Below are positions 36,215 to 44,299 of a DNA stretch of 64,000 nt, piece by piece; position 1 is the stretch's first letter; every line of letters starts with the position of its first letter. The stretch is taken from the NCBI GenBank assembly GCA_019456145.1, contig VRUL01000006.1:1-64000 (forward strand), given 5' to 3'. Made by a program: the position numbers and the translations under genes. Under the pieces are notes generated by a model. It saw only the letters and a program-made list of their open reading frames with translations. It did not search any database and was not told where the DNA came from. The stretch comes from Planctomycetota bacterium (GTDB lineage Bacteria; Planctomycetota; Phycisphaerae; Sedimentisphaerales; Anaerobacaceae).

Positions 36215-36508
36215 TTATTTGTTTTTAATAAGCCCTTTATTGATCAATCTTGTTATCAATATGCAGATGCAGGTTGCCAAAAGGGCTAATAGCAAGCCTA
36301 TGACTGTCTGCGCTCCTTTGTTGTGTATCACTTCGGCTAATATCCTGTCGAAAGCGGCTAAACAGCCGATAAAAACCACTATTGGCAGCAAAAAAGCAGC
36401 TAAAACTTCCAAAACGACCGATTGGCCGTGAATTTTGCCTAACTTCTCGTAAACTTCTTGACAGCGACTTTTATAGTTACACGCCTGACAGATCTTTTGT
36501 TCATCCAT
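36215..36508 (-). CDS. small two-pass membrane protein with Cys motif in the RNF operon
   Basis: 97 residues from ATG 36508; a GTG at 36541 is the alternative. The N-terminus reads CQACNYKSRCQEVYEKLG, three cysteines arranged like a metal or Fe-S site, followed by two hydrophobic helices (about 32-54 and 65-87). The layout resembles RseC-type proteins sometimes linked to RNF/SoxR-reducing systems, but homology is uncertain. It lies between apbE and rnfC on the same strand, with 18 bp to rnfC, so it is probably co-transcribed and may assist assembly or electron flow. Confidence 0.75.
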   Translation of the reverse strand: MDEQKICQACNYKSRCQEVYEKLGKIHGQSVVLEVLAAFLLPIVVFIGCLAAFDRILAEVIHNKGAQTVIGLLLALLATCICILITRLINKGLIKNK

Positions 36509-36623
36509 AGTCTTTACTACCGTTCGTATAGAATAAAGCACACTTTATAATAGATATGCTGGAAATTTTCAAACAATTTTTTCCAATTAGTAAAAAACGC
36601 GACGTCTGCTGTCGTTTCCTTTT

Positions 36624-37682
36624 TTATTTTATGTATTTTTCTGCCCCGCTGGTCTTGATAAGCTGGTATTCGGGTGACGGAGTTATTAAGATTGCCTCTA
36701 TTCCAGGAATTGTCTCGATTAAGGCAAGGCCTTTTTCAGGCCCCATCACGCTTACTGTTGTGGCCAGGGCATCAGCATCAATTGCATCCTGAGAAATAAT
36801 GGTCACGCTTGACATGCCTTCGGCGCTTGCTCCGGTATCGCGGTTCATGATATGGCTGTACCTTTTGCCCTCAACCAAAACGAATCGACGATAACCACCG
36901 CTGGTAGCAATGGCGGCGTTTCTCAATTTCAAAACCAGCAAGACCCGGCTGGCATTACCAGCCAGACTCTGGTCGGCATCTTCCGGTTCAGTGGGGTCCT
37001 CCAGTCCGATACGCCATGTTTTTTTACCTCTGGGTGGCAAACCAAAGCATCGAATGTCACCCCCTACGTCGACCATTCCGCCGACAGCCCCGCCAGCTCG
37101 CATTGCCTCGACCGCCAGGTCGATCGCGTATCCTTTCGCTATGCCGCCCAAATCCAGCTTCATATCTTCAACCGAAAATCGCACAGTCATTTCATTTGCG
37201 TCGAGTATCAGCTTTTCATAGCCCACTTTCGAGCGTGCTTGTTCTAATTCGGCATCGGTTGGGACAGTATTGACTTCTGCTGCCGAACGCCAGAGATCGG
37301 ACAGCGGTCCGATTGTAATATCGAACGCGCCTTCGGAGAGCCTGCTGAATTCAACGCTTTTCTGCAAAACCTCTAACGTAGACTTGCTGACTTTGACGTC
37401 CCTTTGGGCCGAGTCTCTATTGACCTGGCTTATCTCCGAATCGCTTTTATAATCACTCATTAGATTATCAACTTTTTCAAGTTCGGCAAAAGCGGTCTCA
37501 ACACATTTCTTAGCTGTGTTAGGATCTTTGGCAATAGCTTTTAGATGGGCGAAAGTACCCATAACCAGCCGATAGCCGCTATCGGCTTCGACTCGGTGAT
37601 CAGGCCGGAAAATGTATAACGCCAAACTCAAAATCGCGCAAATAATAATGGCAATTATAAGCCATAGTATCTTCCGAATCAT
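36624..37682 (-). CDS. apbE: FAD:protein FMN transferase (ApbE)
   Basis: 352 residues from ATG 37682 (AAGGGT upstream), with an N-terminal anchor (KILWLIIAIIICAILSLALY). ApbE signatures: MGTFAHLKA, GAFDITIGPLSDLW, LDLGGIAKGYAID, VDVGGDIRCFG, SGGYRRF, and SHIMNRDTG. It attaches FMN from FAD to threonines of RnfG and RnfD in the periplasm, so its place at the head of the RNF operon is functional. The gene is divergent from the radical SAM gene across a 91-bp gap. Confidence 0.94.
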   Translation of the reverse strand: MIRKILWLIIAIIICAILSLALYIFRPDHRVEADSGYRLVMGTFAHLKAIAKDPNTAKKCVETAFAELEKVDNLMSDYKSDSEISQVNRDSAQRDVKVSKSTLEVLQKSVEFSRLSEGAFDITIGPLSDLWRSAAEVNTVPTDAELEQARSKVGYEKLILDANEMTVRFSVEDMKLDLGGIAKGYAIDLAVEAMRAGGAVGGMVDVGGDIRCFGLPPRGKKTWRIGLEDPTEPEDADQSLAGNASRVLLVLKLRNAAIATSGGYRRFVLVEGKRYSHIMNRDTGASAEGMSSVTIISQDAIDADALATTVSVMGPEKGLALIETIPGIEAILITPSPEYQLIKTSGAEKYIK

Positions 37683-37752
37683 AAATACCCTTATACAACA
37701 AAAACTGTAAATCATGACAGCGAACAGTATATGCGCTGTACGCTAAACGTTA

Positions 37753-37767
37753 ATTATACTGTATAAT
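37753..37767. promoter_or_regulatory. palindromic bidirectional -10 element
   Basis: ATTATAC-T-GTATAAT is a perfect 15-bp palindrome, giving a consensus TATAAT in each direction between divergent apbE and the radical SAM gene. Plus-strand transcription from it would begin about at 37774, the GTG start of the radical SAM gene. Minus-strand transcription would give a leader of about 60-65 nt for apbE. Clear -35 boxes were not seen. Confidence 0.5.
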
Positions 37768-37773
37768 GTCATT

Positions 37774-39573
37774 GTGAATAAGAAAGAAGTAACAATATTA
37801 GCTCAGCGCGTCGACCGCGAGTTTCTGCCGTTTGTTCGCAGGCCCGGCAGATATATCGGCGGTGAGATAAATCAAATCAAAAAGGACCTTCCCCAATGCG
37901 CTCTGTCGGTCGCACTGTGCTTCCCGGATGTCTACGAAGTGGGGATGAGTCATACCGGGCTGATGATTATCTACGATGTTATCAATAAAATCGAAGGTGT
38001 GGCTGCTGAGCGGGTTTTTGCGCCCTGGATAGATGCTGAAAAAGTCCTGCGTGAGAAAGAGATCAGTCTGTTTAGTCTGGAATCCGCCGCGGCACTGAAA
38101 AGCTTTGATATCATCGGCTTTAGCTTAACCAACGAGCTTTGCTATACCAACGTTCTAAATATGCTCGACCTCGGCGGTTTCAATATTCGCAGCACCGATA
38201 GAGGCCAGGACGAGCCTTTGGTCATTGCAGGCGGCGGACAGGCGAACTGCTGCGAACCTATTGCTGATTTCATCGACTTGTTTGTATTAGGCGAAGCTGA
38301 AGAAGCTGTTGTTGAACTGATAGAGCTGGTTAAGCATGGAAAAGAAACCGGCCTGACAAAAAAGGACATACTGCTCTCGGCCGCTAAAAAATTCGACTGG
38401 TTTTATGTCCCTGCGCTATATGAGTTTCAATATGAACGGGCAAAGATAATATCGTTTCAGCCATGTGTACCTGAGCTGCGGTCGAAATTTAACAATGCGG
38501 TTGTTGAGGATTTTGAAAACGCTGCTGTCCCGCTTCGCCCGATAGTCCCGTTCACCAAAGCCGTTCACGAGCGGGTGAGCGTTGAGATTATGCGAGGCTG
38601 CCCCGGCCGGTGCAGATTCTGTAAAGCCAGCTTTTGCAGAAGACCGATTCGATACCGCAGTGTCAAAAAGATTATTGATATCGCAAAGGCCTGTTACAAG
38701 GCAACGGGATTCGATACGGTCAGCCTCCTGAGCTTATCAACCGCTGATTATCCGAAGCTCAGAGAATTAGTCGACGGTTTGCAGGCATATTTTAAAGATA
38801 AGTACGTCGGCCTGTCACTGCCGAGTCTGCGCGTTGACCAATCGGCCATTACAGGGCTTGCTGAATCGCTCAGCTCGGTTAGAAAAGGAGGTATGACAAT
38901 TGCGGTTGAAGCCGCCGGCGAAAATCTAAGACAGATTATCAATAAGCCGCTCAAAGATGACGATTTGTTTGACGCGGCGGGGGCCGCTTATAGGGCCGGA
39001 TGGCAGCGATTGAAACTGTACTTTATGGTCGGCCTCCCCGGTGAAACCCAGGAGGATATAAAACAAATTGTTCACCTGTCCTTTCAATTAGCCAAACTTC
39101 GCAAAGAAATTGACGGCAAGACCGGGCAGATTAACATTACCATAAGCTGGCTCACACCTAAAGCGCACACGCCTTTCGGCTGGCTCGGGCAAAAACCAAT
39201 GGCGTATTTCGAACAGGCAAAACAGTTAATACTCGATGAGAAAAGAAAACTCCGCGCAAGATTTTTACAGTTCAAGTTCCATCGGATAGAACGCAGTGTT
39301 CTGGAGTCGGCGATAGGCCGCGGCGACAGGCGCCTGTGCGGCGTTATCGAAGCTGCCTGGCGGGACGGTGCAAGGTTCGATTTGTGGGATGAGTGTTTCG
39401 ACTATACGATCTGGCAAAAAGCCTTTGAGAAGTTCGGAATGGATATCGACACTGCCGCCCAAAAGGAGTTTGAGCGTGACGAGATTCTGCCGTGGGAACA
39501 TTTAGGCGGTCCGGAGAAAGAGTATCTGCTTACCCATCTGGATGAAGCAATGAAAAGAGTTGAGAGTTGGTAA
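37774..39573 (+). CDS. B12-binding-type radical SAM protein (TIGR03960-like)
   Basis: 599 residues starting with GTG. Residues 1-240 resemble the TIGR03960 N-terminal region (FCFPDVYEVGMSH-type block near 50, IIGFSLTNELCYTN, VLGEAEEAV). The radical SAM cluster motif is CPGRCRFC near residue 276 (CX3CX2C). GGMTIAVEAAGENLR and YFMVGLPGETQEDI follow as in that family. The family is often fused to or next to a DUF2344 domain and ribosomal genes; neither is present here. Its substrate is unknown. No ribosome site precedes the GTG, and the -10 box is six bases upstream, so the mRNA may be leaderless. Confidence 0.9.
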   Translation: MNKKEVTILAQRVDREFLPFVRRPGRYIGGEINQIKKDLPQCALSVALCFPDVYEVGMSHTGLMIIYDVINKIEGVAAERVFAPWIDAEKVLREKEISLFSLESAAALKSFDIIGFSLTNELCYTNVLNMLDLGGFNIRSTDRGQDEPLVIAGGGQANCCEPIADFIDLFVLGEAEEAVVELIELVKHGKETGLTKKDILLSAAKKFDWFYVPALYEFQYERAKIISFQPCVPELRSKFNNAVVEDFENAAVPLRPIVPFTKAVHERVSVEIMRGCPGRCRFCKASFCRRPIRYRSVKKIIDIAKACYKATGFDTVSLLSLSTADYPKLRELVDGLQAYFKDKYVGLSLPSLRVDQSAITGLAESLSSVRKGGMTIAVEAAGENLRQIINKPLKDDDLFDAAGAAYRAGWQRLKLYFMVGLPGETQEDIKQIVHLSFQLAKLRKEIDGKTGQINITISWLTPKAHTPFGWLGQKPMAYFEQAKQLILDEKRKLRARFLQFKFHRIERSVLESAIGRGDRRLCGVIEAAWRDGARFDLWDECFDYTIWQKAFEKFGMDIDTAAQKEFERDEILPWEHLGGPEKEYLLTHLDEAMKRVESW

Positions 39574-40083
39574 AAAAGAGATAGCAAAGCGGGATTTTCT
39601 GCTTAATGACGGGGATTGGTACAAGAAAAACGGTTTCAGGCATCAAAATAGGGCGCTAAAAAAGGGATTAAAACATTTTTTTCATAAACGCTTTAAATTC
39701 CTTGTAAATACAATTGCTCTTGTGCTACAATAATAATAAAGTTATAAGGCCAAGGCAGACAAAGCTATTATAATATTTTTGTTGCCATCATAAACTTGTA
39801 ATTGATTTCATACCGATCCTGCCTTCCAAAGTTAGTAGTTTCTTTCTTGGCGTTCTGTGCAGATTGTTTAGGGCGTTATAAAGAGAAACGAGGTACGAAA
39901 AATGCGGAATTTGGGGAACAGAATGCCAGCTTCGCGCATCTTATAAAAAAGCGCAAAACGTCTGTAGTAAGAAAGCAGTATCATTATGTACAAACGAAGA
40001 CTCAATTTATACAAACCTGGTACAGGTGCGGTGCCTGTGTCGTCATAATAGATTTATCATAAATATTTTGAAAGGAGTGAAAA
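39574..40083. other. 510-bp leader/intergenic region
   Basis: AT-rich. TTGTAA (39702-39707), 18 bp, TACAAT (39726-39731) is a plausible promoter, which would give the beta-helix gene a leader of about 350 nt. A frame of 86 codons inside has no motifs or strong ribosome site and is not counted. I recognise no riboswitch. Confidence 0.4.
39702..39731 (+). promoter_or_regulatory. candidate promoter of the beta-helix protein gene
   Basis: TTGTAA, 18-bp spacer, TACAAT. It lies in the AT-rich stretch before 40084 and is the best sigma-70 match in that gap. Confidence 0.35.
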
Positions 40084-42651
40084 ATGAAAAAGGGAGCGAA
40101 AATTCTGGTAATGTTATTAATAGCATTAGTGATGGTATCTGCCAATAATGGAGAAATCATCTTTGTGGACGCTGATGCCACCGGTGCAAACAACGGCTCA
40201 TCCTGGGCCGATGCGTACAATGACTTGCAGGACGCTTTGGCTGTTGCACAATCCGGCGATGAAATCCGGGTTGCCCAGGGTGTTTACAAGCCCGATCAAG
40301 GCGCTGGGGTCGTGTCCGATGACCGGGATACCACCTTCCAGCTTATCAACGGCGTAACTCTCAAAGGGGGCTATGCTGGCTTCGGAGAGACGGAACCGAA
40401 TGCCCGCGATATTGATGTTTACGAGACTATTCTGAGCGGGGACCTGGATGGTGACGATGAGCCAAATTTTACTAATACCGGAGACAATACCTGGCACGTC
40501 GTAACCAGTATAGGAGCAAACGAAACAGCCATTCTGGACGGCTTTACGGTAACAGCAGGATATGCTTACGAAGATCACGCAAATGGGGGTGGTATGTATA
40601 ACAAGAACGGCAGCCCAAAGGTCACTAATTGCACTTTCAAGGAAAACTACGCCGGCTATAAGGGAGGCGGGATGTATAACGACGGTGGTAGCCCAAGAGT
40701 GACTAATTGCACGTTCAATAGTAACAAGTCCGGATATGGCGGCGGGATATCCAACGATAACAGCAGTTGCACGATTACTATGTGTACATTCATCGGCAAT
40801 GCAGCCATGTTGGGCGGTGGGATTTGGAACTATGAGAGCGCACTGGTATTGACGGACTGTACCTTCATAGAAAACTCAGCAAAATACGGTGGTGGTGGGG
40901 TGGATAACAGTGCAATAAGTCCGAGGCTGACAAACTGCAGTTTCATCGGAAACTTGGCAGAATACGGCGGCGGAATGAACAGTTCCGGGCCTGGCACGAT
41001 ACTAACGGACTGTACCTTTACGAGCAATTCAGCCGAGCGTGACGGTGGTGGGATAAGAATATACAGCTCGGACATGTCAACGCTGACGAATTGCGCCTTT
41101 AACGGGAATTTGGCCGTCAACGGGGGTGGAATTCACAATAGCGGCGATGCCAAGCTTAACAGTTGTTTGTTCAGCGGTAACCGAGCCGACTTTGGTGGCG
41201 GGATGTACATCGACTCTTCCAATTCCCAGATAACCAACTGCACATTTGCCGGGAATTTAGCATCTTATGGGAGGACCTTCGCTTGTGATTGCTCAAGGTG
41301 GAAATGCTCGAGCAATATTGCTGTAACCAACAGCATTCTTTGGAATGGCGGCAATGAAATATGGAACAATGATGGTTCAACGATTTCTATAACATATAGT
41401 GATGTTCAGGGCGGTTGGAACGGCGAAGGTAATATCAATGCCGATCCCTGTTTTGTCCAGTCCGGATATTTGGATCCTTCTCTGCCTCCCCCCCCAATAC
41501 CGCCCCTTCCATTATTTAAAGCGAGCGAACCGAATCCGGCTGATGGAGCGATGACTGTCAACGTAACCGCTGATTTGAGCTGGACACCCGGCTACAACGC
41601 CATATCACACGATGTGTACTTTGGTATAAGCTATCCGCCGCCATTCATAAGCAATCAGACTTCCACAACATTCGATCCGGGTACAATGGCATATAGCACA
41701 ACGTATTACTGGCATATTGATGAGGTCGATGACTCGGGTGTAACTGCCGGCGACGTCTGGAGCTTTTCGACAATTATGCCGCCACCGCCGGGTATGTCAC
41801 TGTCTATATCTGCTGCTTCTTCCATGAGTGATAATCCGCAGTACTTCTGGATTGAGGGCGATTATAATCTTCTCTCTATTTCACCTTGTAAAGACGCCGG
41901 TGACCCGAATTACGTGCCCGGCGTAAACGAGACGGATTTAGACGGCAATCCACGCATAATGGGCAACCGAATCGATATGGGTGCTTACGAGCCCATTCCA
42001 CCGATACCGGCCGAGGTCAGGATTTCCCCCAGTACCATCAATCCGGAAAGCAAAGGCCAATGGATTACGGCATCTATCCGGCTACCTAAGGATTATGATG
42101 TTGCTGATATTGACACTAACAGCATCCTTCTTGAGTATTCAATTGAACCTCAGGAATTTTGGATCAATGAATTAAAGCAAGCTGTGATGGCCAATTTCAA
42201 CCGTGAAGAGGTCCAGGGTATTCTTAAGGCTGGCGAGGTTGAGCTGACAGTTAGCGTTCAGTTGACGGATGGAACCTTATTCGACGGCTCAGATATAATT
42301 AAAGTCGGTAGTAGAGGACATGCCGATAACTTTCAGGCGAGTGTTCCAAATGTAACAGGCGTGAGTATAACCGCAGATTTGAGCTGGACAGCGGGCACTT
42401 ATGCCACATCACACGATGTGTACTTTGGTACAAGCAATCCGCCGCCATTTATATGCAACCAGACTGCTCCAATGTTTGATCCCAGTATGATGGATTATCA
42501 ATCGACGTACTATTGGCGTATCGATGAGGTCAGTAAGTGGGGTGTGACCGCCGGGCAACTCTCGAGCTTCACGACTATAGAAGCCCCGCCGCTTCCGCCA
42601 CCACTGCCTCCCGGTCCGCCGCCACCTCCGCCGCCACCGCCACCACCGTAA
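40084..42651 (+). CDS. secreted right-handed beta-helix protein with Fn3-like modules and polyproline tail
   Basis: 855 residues with an AAGGAG site and a signal peptide (LVMLLIALVMVSA). Residues 20-130 carry FVDADATGANNGSSWADAYNDLQDAL, the entry block common to planctomycete pectate-lyase-like proteins. Residues 130-460 are parallel beta-helix turns with repeated GGGM or GGGI and TNCTF motifs, as in chlamydial POMP repeats. Two related Fn3-like modules follow (about 480-560 and 755-835, both with SHDVYFG and TYYW), separated by a region ending in the MGAYEP motif. The protein ends in a Pro-rich tail finishing with eleven consecutive prolines and a stop. No sorting domain or dockerin is seen. 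Probably extracellular and polysaccharide- or surface-binding. Confidence 0.88.
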   Translation: MKKGAKILVMLLIALVMVSANNGEIIFVDADATGANNGSSWADAYNDLQDALAVAQSGDEIRVAQGVYKPDQGAGVVSDDRDTTFQLINGVTLKGGYAGFGETEPNARDIDVYETILSGDLDGDDEPNFTNTGDNTWHVVTSIGANETAILDGFTVTAGYAYEDHANGGGMYNKNGSPKVTNCTFKENYAGYKGGGMYNDGGSPRVTNCTFNSNKSGYGGGISNDNSSCTITMCTFIGNAAMLGGGIWNYESALVLTDCTFIENSAKYGGGGVDNSAISPRLTNCSFIGNLAEYGGGMNSSGPGTILTDCTFTSNSAERDGGGIRIYSSDMSTLTNCAFNGNLAVNGGGIHNSGDAKLNSCLFSGNRADFGGGMYIDSSNSQITNCTFAGNLASYGRTFACDCSRWKCSSNIAVTNSILWNGGNEIWNNDGSTISITYSDVQGGWNGEGNINADPCFVQSGYLDPSLPPPPIPPLPLFKASEPNPADGAMTVNVTADLSWTPGYNAISHDVYFGISYPPPFISNQTSTTFDPGTMAYSTTYYWHIDEVDDSGVTAGDVWSFSTIMPPPPGMSLSISAASSMSDNPQYFWIEGDYNLLSISPCKDAGDPNYVPGVNETDLDGNPRIMGNRIDMGAYEPIPPIPAEVRISPSTINPESKGQWITASIRLPKDYDVADIDTNSILLEYSIEPQEFWINELKQAVMANFNREEVQGILKAGEVELTVSVQLTDGTLFDGSDIIKVGSRGHADNFQASVPNVTGVSITADLSWTAGTYATSHDVYFGTSNPPPFICNQTAPMFDPSMMDYQSTYYWRIDEVSKWGVTAGQLSSFTTIEAPPLPPPLPPGPPPPPPPPPPP

Positions 42652-42792
42652 GGAATTTGGAATGATGCTCGATGCTTGTTTGGAATTGTAGATGCGTATT
42701 GCTGGTGGCGTTACTGTGCAAGCTGCGGATAAACGACTCGCTGTTTAAATTCGTAATCTAAATAATATTGATTTCGGTAGCGAGGTTGCTAC

Positions 42793-42818
42793 TCCCTTAT
42801 GGCCGGTGCTATAAGGGA
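42793..42818. terminator. hairpin between convergent genes
   Basis: TCCCTTAT (42793-42800) and ATAAGGGA (42811-42818) form an 8-bp stem with a 10-nt loop between the convergent beta-helix and LOG genes. There is no strong T run. Confidence 0.35.
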
Positions 42819-42861
42819 TAACTTTCGCAGGAACAAAAGAACAAGGGAACAGAACTAAATT

Positions 42862-43551
42862 CTAAGTTTTTTTCATACCTGTCGGAAGTTCTATCCCGAC
42901 GGGTCCCTCGGCTTCCCTGAAGTCAACTATAATCTTAACGGCGGCCTGAGGGTCATCCAGGACAGTGAAGACATCCATATCTTCGGAGGCAATATACTGG
43001 TGGTCTTTCAGCATCTTTTGCTTCATCCAGTCTATTAATCCCCTCCAGAATTCACTTCCCATCAGGATGACAGGGAAAGAGGCCTGCTTTAAGGTCTGAA
43101 TCAAGACCAGCGATTCGAAAAATTCGTCCATAGTCCCATAGCCCCCGGGGAATACTATAAAGCCGTGGGCATACTTAAGGAACATCACCTTACGACAGAA
43201 GAAATACTTGAAATTCAGCGAGATATTCTGGTACTTGTTAGGCATCTGCTCCATCGGCAGCTCGATATTGAGCCCGATGCTTTTACCGCCTGCTTCAGCG
43301 GCTCCCTTATTTGCAGCCTCCATGACTCCGCCCCCGCCCCCGGTTATTACTGCAAATCCGGCCTTGGCTATTTCGTAGGCCGTCTCCTGGGCGAGTTTAT
43401 AGTAAGGTTCGTCAGGCTTCGCCCGAGAAGAGCCAAAAAACGAGACAGCGGGGTCAACCGTAGCAAGCTCATCGAAACCCTCGACGAACTCGGCCATTAT
43501 TCTGAATATCCGCCAGATGTCTCTGACAGGAGTCTCAACCATTTCAATCAT
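42862..43551 (-). CDS. LOG family (TIGR00730) Rossmann protein
   Basis: 229 residues from ATG 43551, chosen for its GTGAGG site. A start at 43617 would overlap the end of nth by seven bases and is a fair alternative. The family motifs are present: GGGGGVMEAAN at 71-81 and PGGYGTMDE at 135-143. LOG proteins split nucleoside 5'-monophosphates to a base and ribose phosphate; many bacterial members act on AMP and related nucleotides. It is the last gene of the envelope/housekeeping cluster. Confidence 0.93.
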   Translation of the reverse strand: MIEMVETPVRDIWRIFRIMAEFVEGFDELATVDPAVSFFGSSRAKPDEPYYKLAQETAYEIAKAGFAVITGGGGGVMEAANKGAAEAGGKSIGLNIELPMEQMPNKYQNISLNFKYFFCRKVMFLKYAHGFIVFPGGYGTMDEFFESLVLIQTLKQASFPVILMGSEFWRGLIDWMKQKMLKDHQYIASEDMDVFTVLDDPQAAVKIIVDFREAEGPVGIELPTGMKKT

Positions 43552-43610
43552 ATTTCGTACCTCACTTTTCCTTTCTTGTATCTCGCTTGAAAATTGGCGG
43601 GATACTAATT

Positions 43611-44297
43611 TCACCATAAATCCGGCTTGAAGGCGGCAGGACAATATTTGGAAATCGGACAATTGTCACAGTCAGGCTTACGGGCCTTGCATATAGCTCG
43701 GCCATGCAGAATCAATGCGTGGCTGAACACCGTCCAGATTCTCTTTGGCAGTATTTCGGCTAAATCAAATTCCAACTTTACAGGATCACTATTCGCAGAA
43801 AGTCCCAGTCGGCGGGAAAGACGAATAACATGAGTATCACAAGCTATCGCAGGCCTGCCGAATGCACTGCCGAGAACAACATTTGCCGTCTTTCTGCCCA
43901 CCCCCGGAAGCGAAACAAGCTCTTCCATCGTATCAGGGACCTTACCGTCGAATTGCTCGATTATCACTTTCGAAGCGTTTTTGATATTCGCTGCTTTATT
44001 GCGGTAAAAGCCCGTACTTCTAATATCGGACTCGATATGTTTAAGGTCGGCTTTTGCCCAATCCGCAGCTGATTTATACTTTTTGAACACATTTGATGTT
44101 ACGATATTGACCCTTGCATCCGTGCACTGGGCAGACAAAATTGTTGCAATCAGCATCTGCAGCGGGTCCTTGAAGTTGAGCGCACTTTTCGCATCCGGGT
44201 AGGTCTTTTTCAATATCGGCCAAATCTTCTTAACGCGCATGGCCGCTTCGGACTTGTCAAATTTTATCTTTGCCTTTTTCGATGTTTTCACGGCCAT
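43611..44297 (-). CDS. nth: endonuclease III
   Basis: 228 residues. HhH-GPD glycosylase/AP lyase with LPGVGRKTANVVLG (catalytic Lys), ACDTHVIRLSRRLGL (catalytic Asp) and a C-terminal iron-sulfur loop CKARKPDCDNCPISKYC (CX6CX2CX5C). It removes oxidised pyrimidines and nicks abasic sites. The basic N-terminal tail (KTSKKAKIKFDK) is slightly longer than in E. coli Nth. It begins 2 bp after the DsbD gene stop. Confidence 0.96.
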   Translation of the reverse strand: MAVKTSKKAKIKFDKSEAAMRVKKIWPILKKTYPDAKSALNFKDPLQMLIATILSAQCTDARVNIVTSNVFKKYKSAADWAKADLKHIESDIRSTGFYRNKAANIKNASKVIIEQFDGKVPDTMEELVSLPGVGRKTANVVLGSAFGRPAIACDTHVIRLSRRLGLSANSDPVKLEFDLAEILPKRIWTVFSHALILHGRAICKARKPDCDNCPISKYCPAAFKPDLW

Positions 44298-44299
44298 AG

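Noticed and set aside
39802..40062. 86-codon plus-strand frame
   Set aside because: No ribosome site, no recognisable motif, and it overlaps the likely leader of the beta-helix gene.
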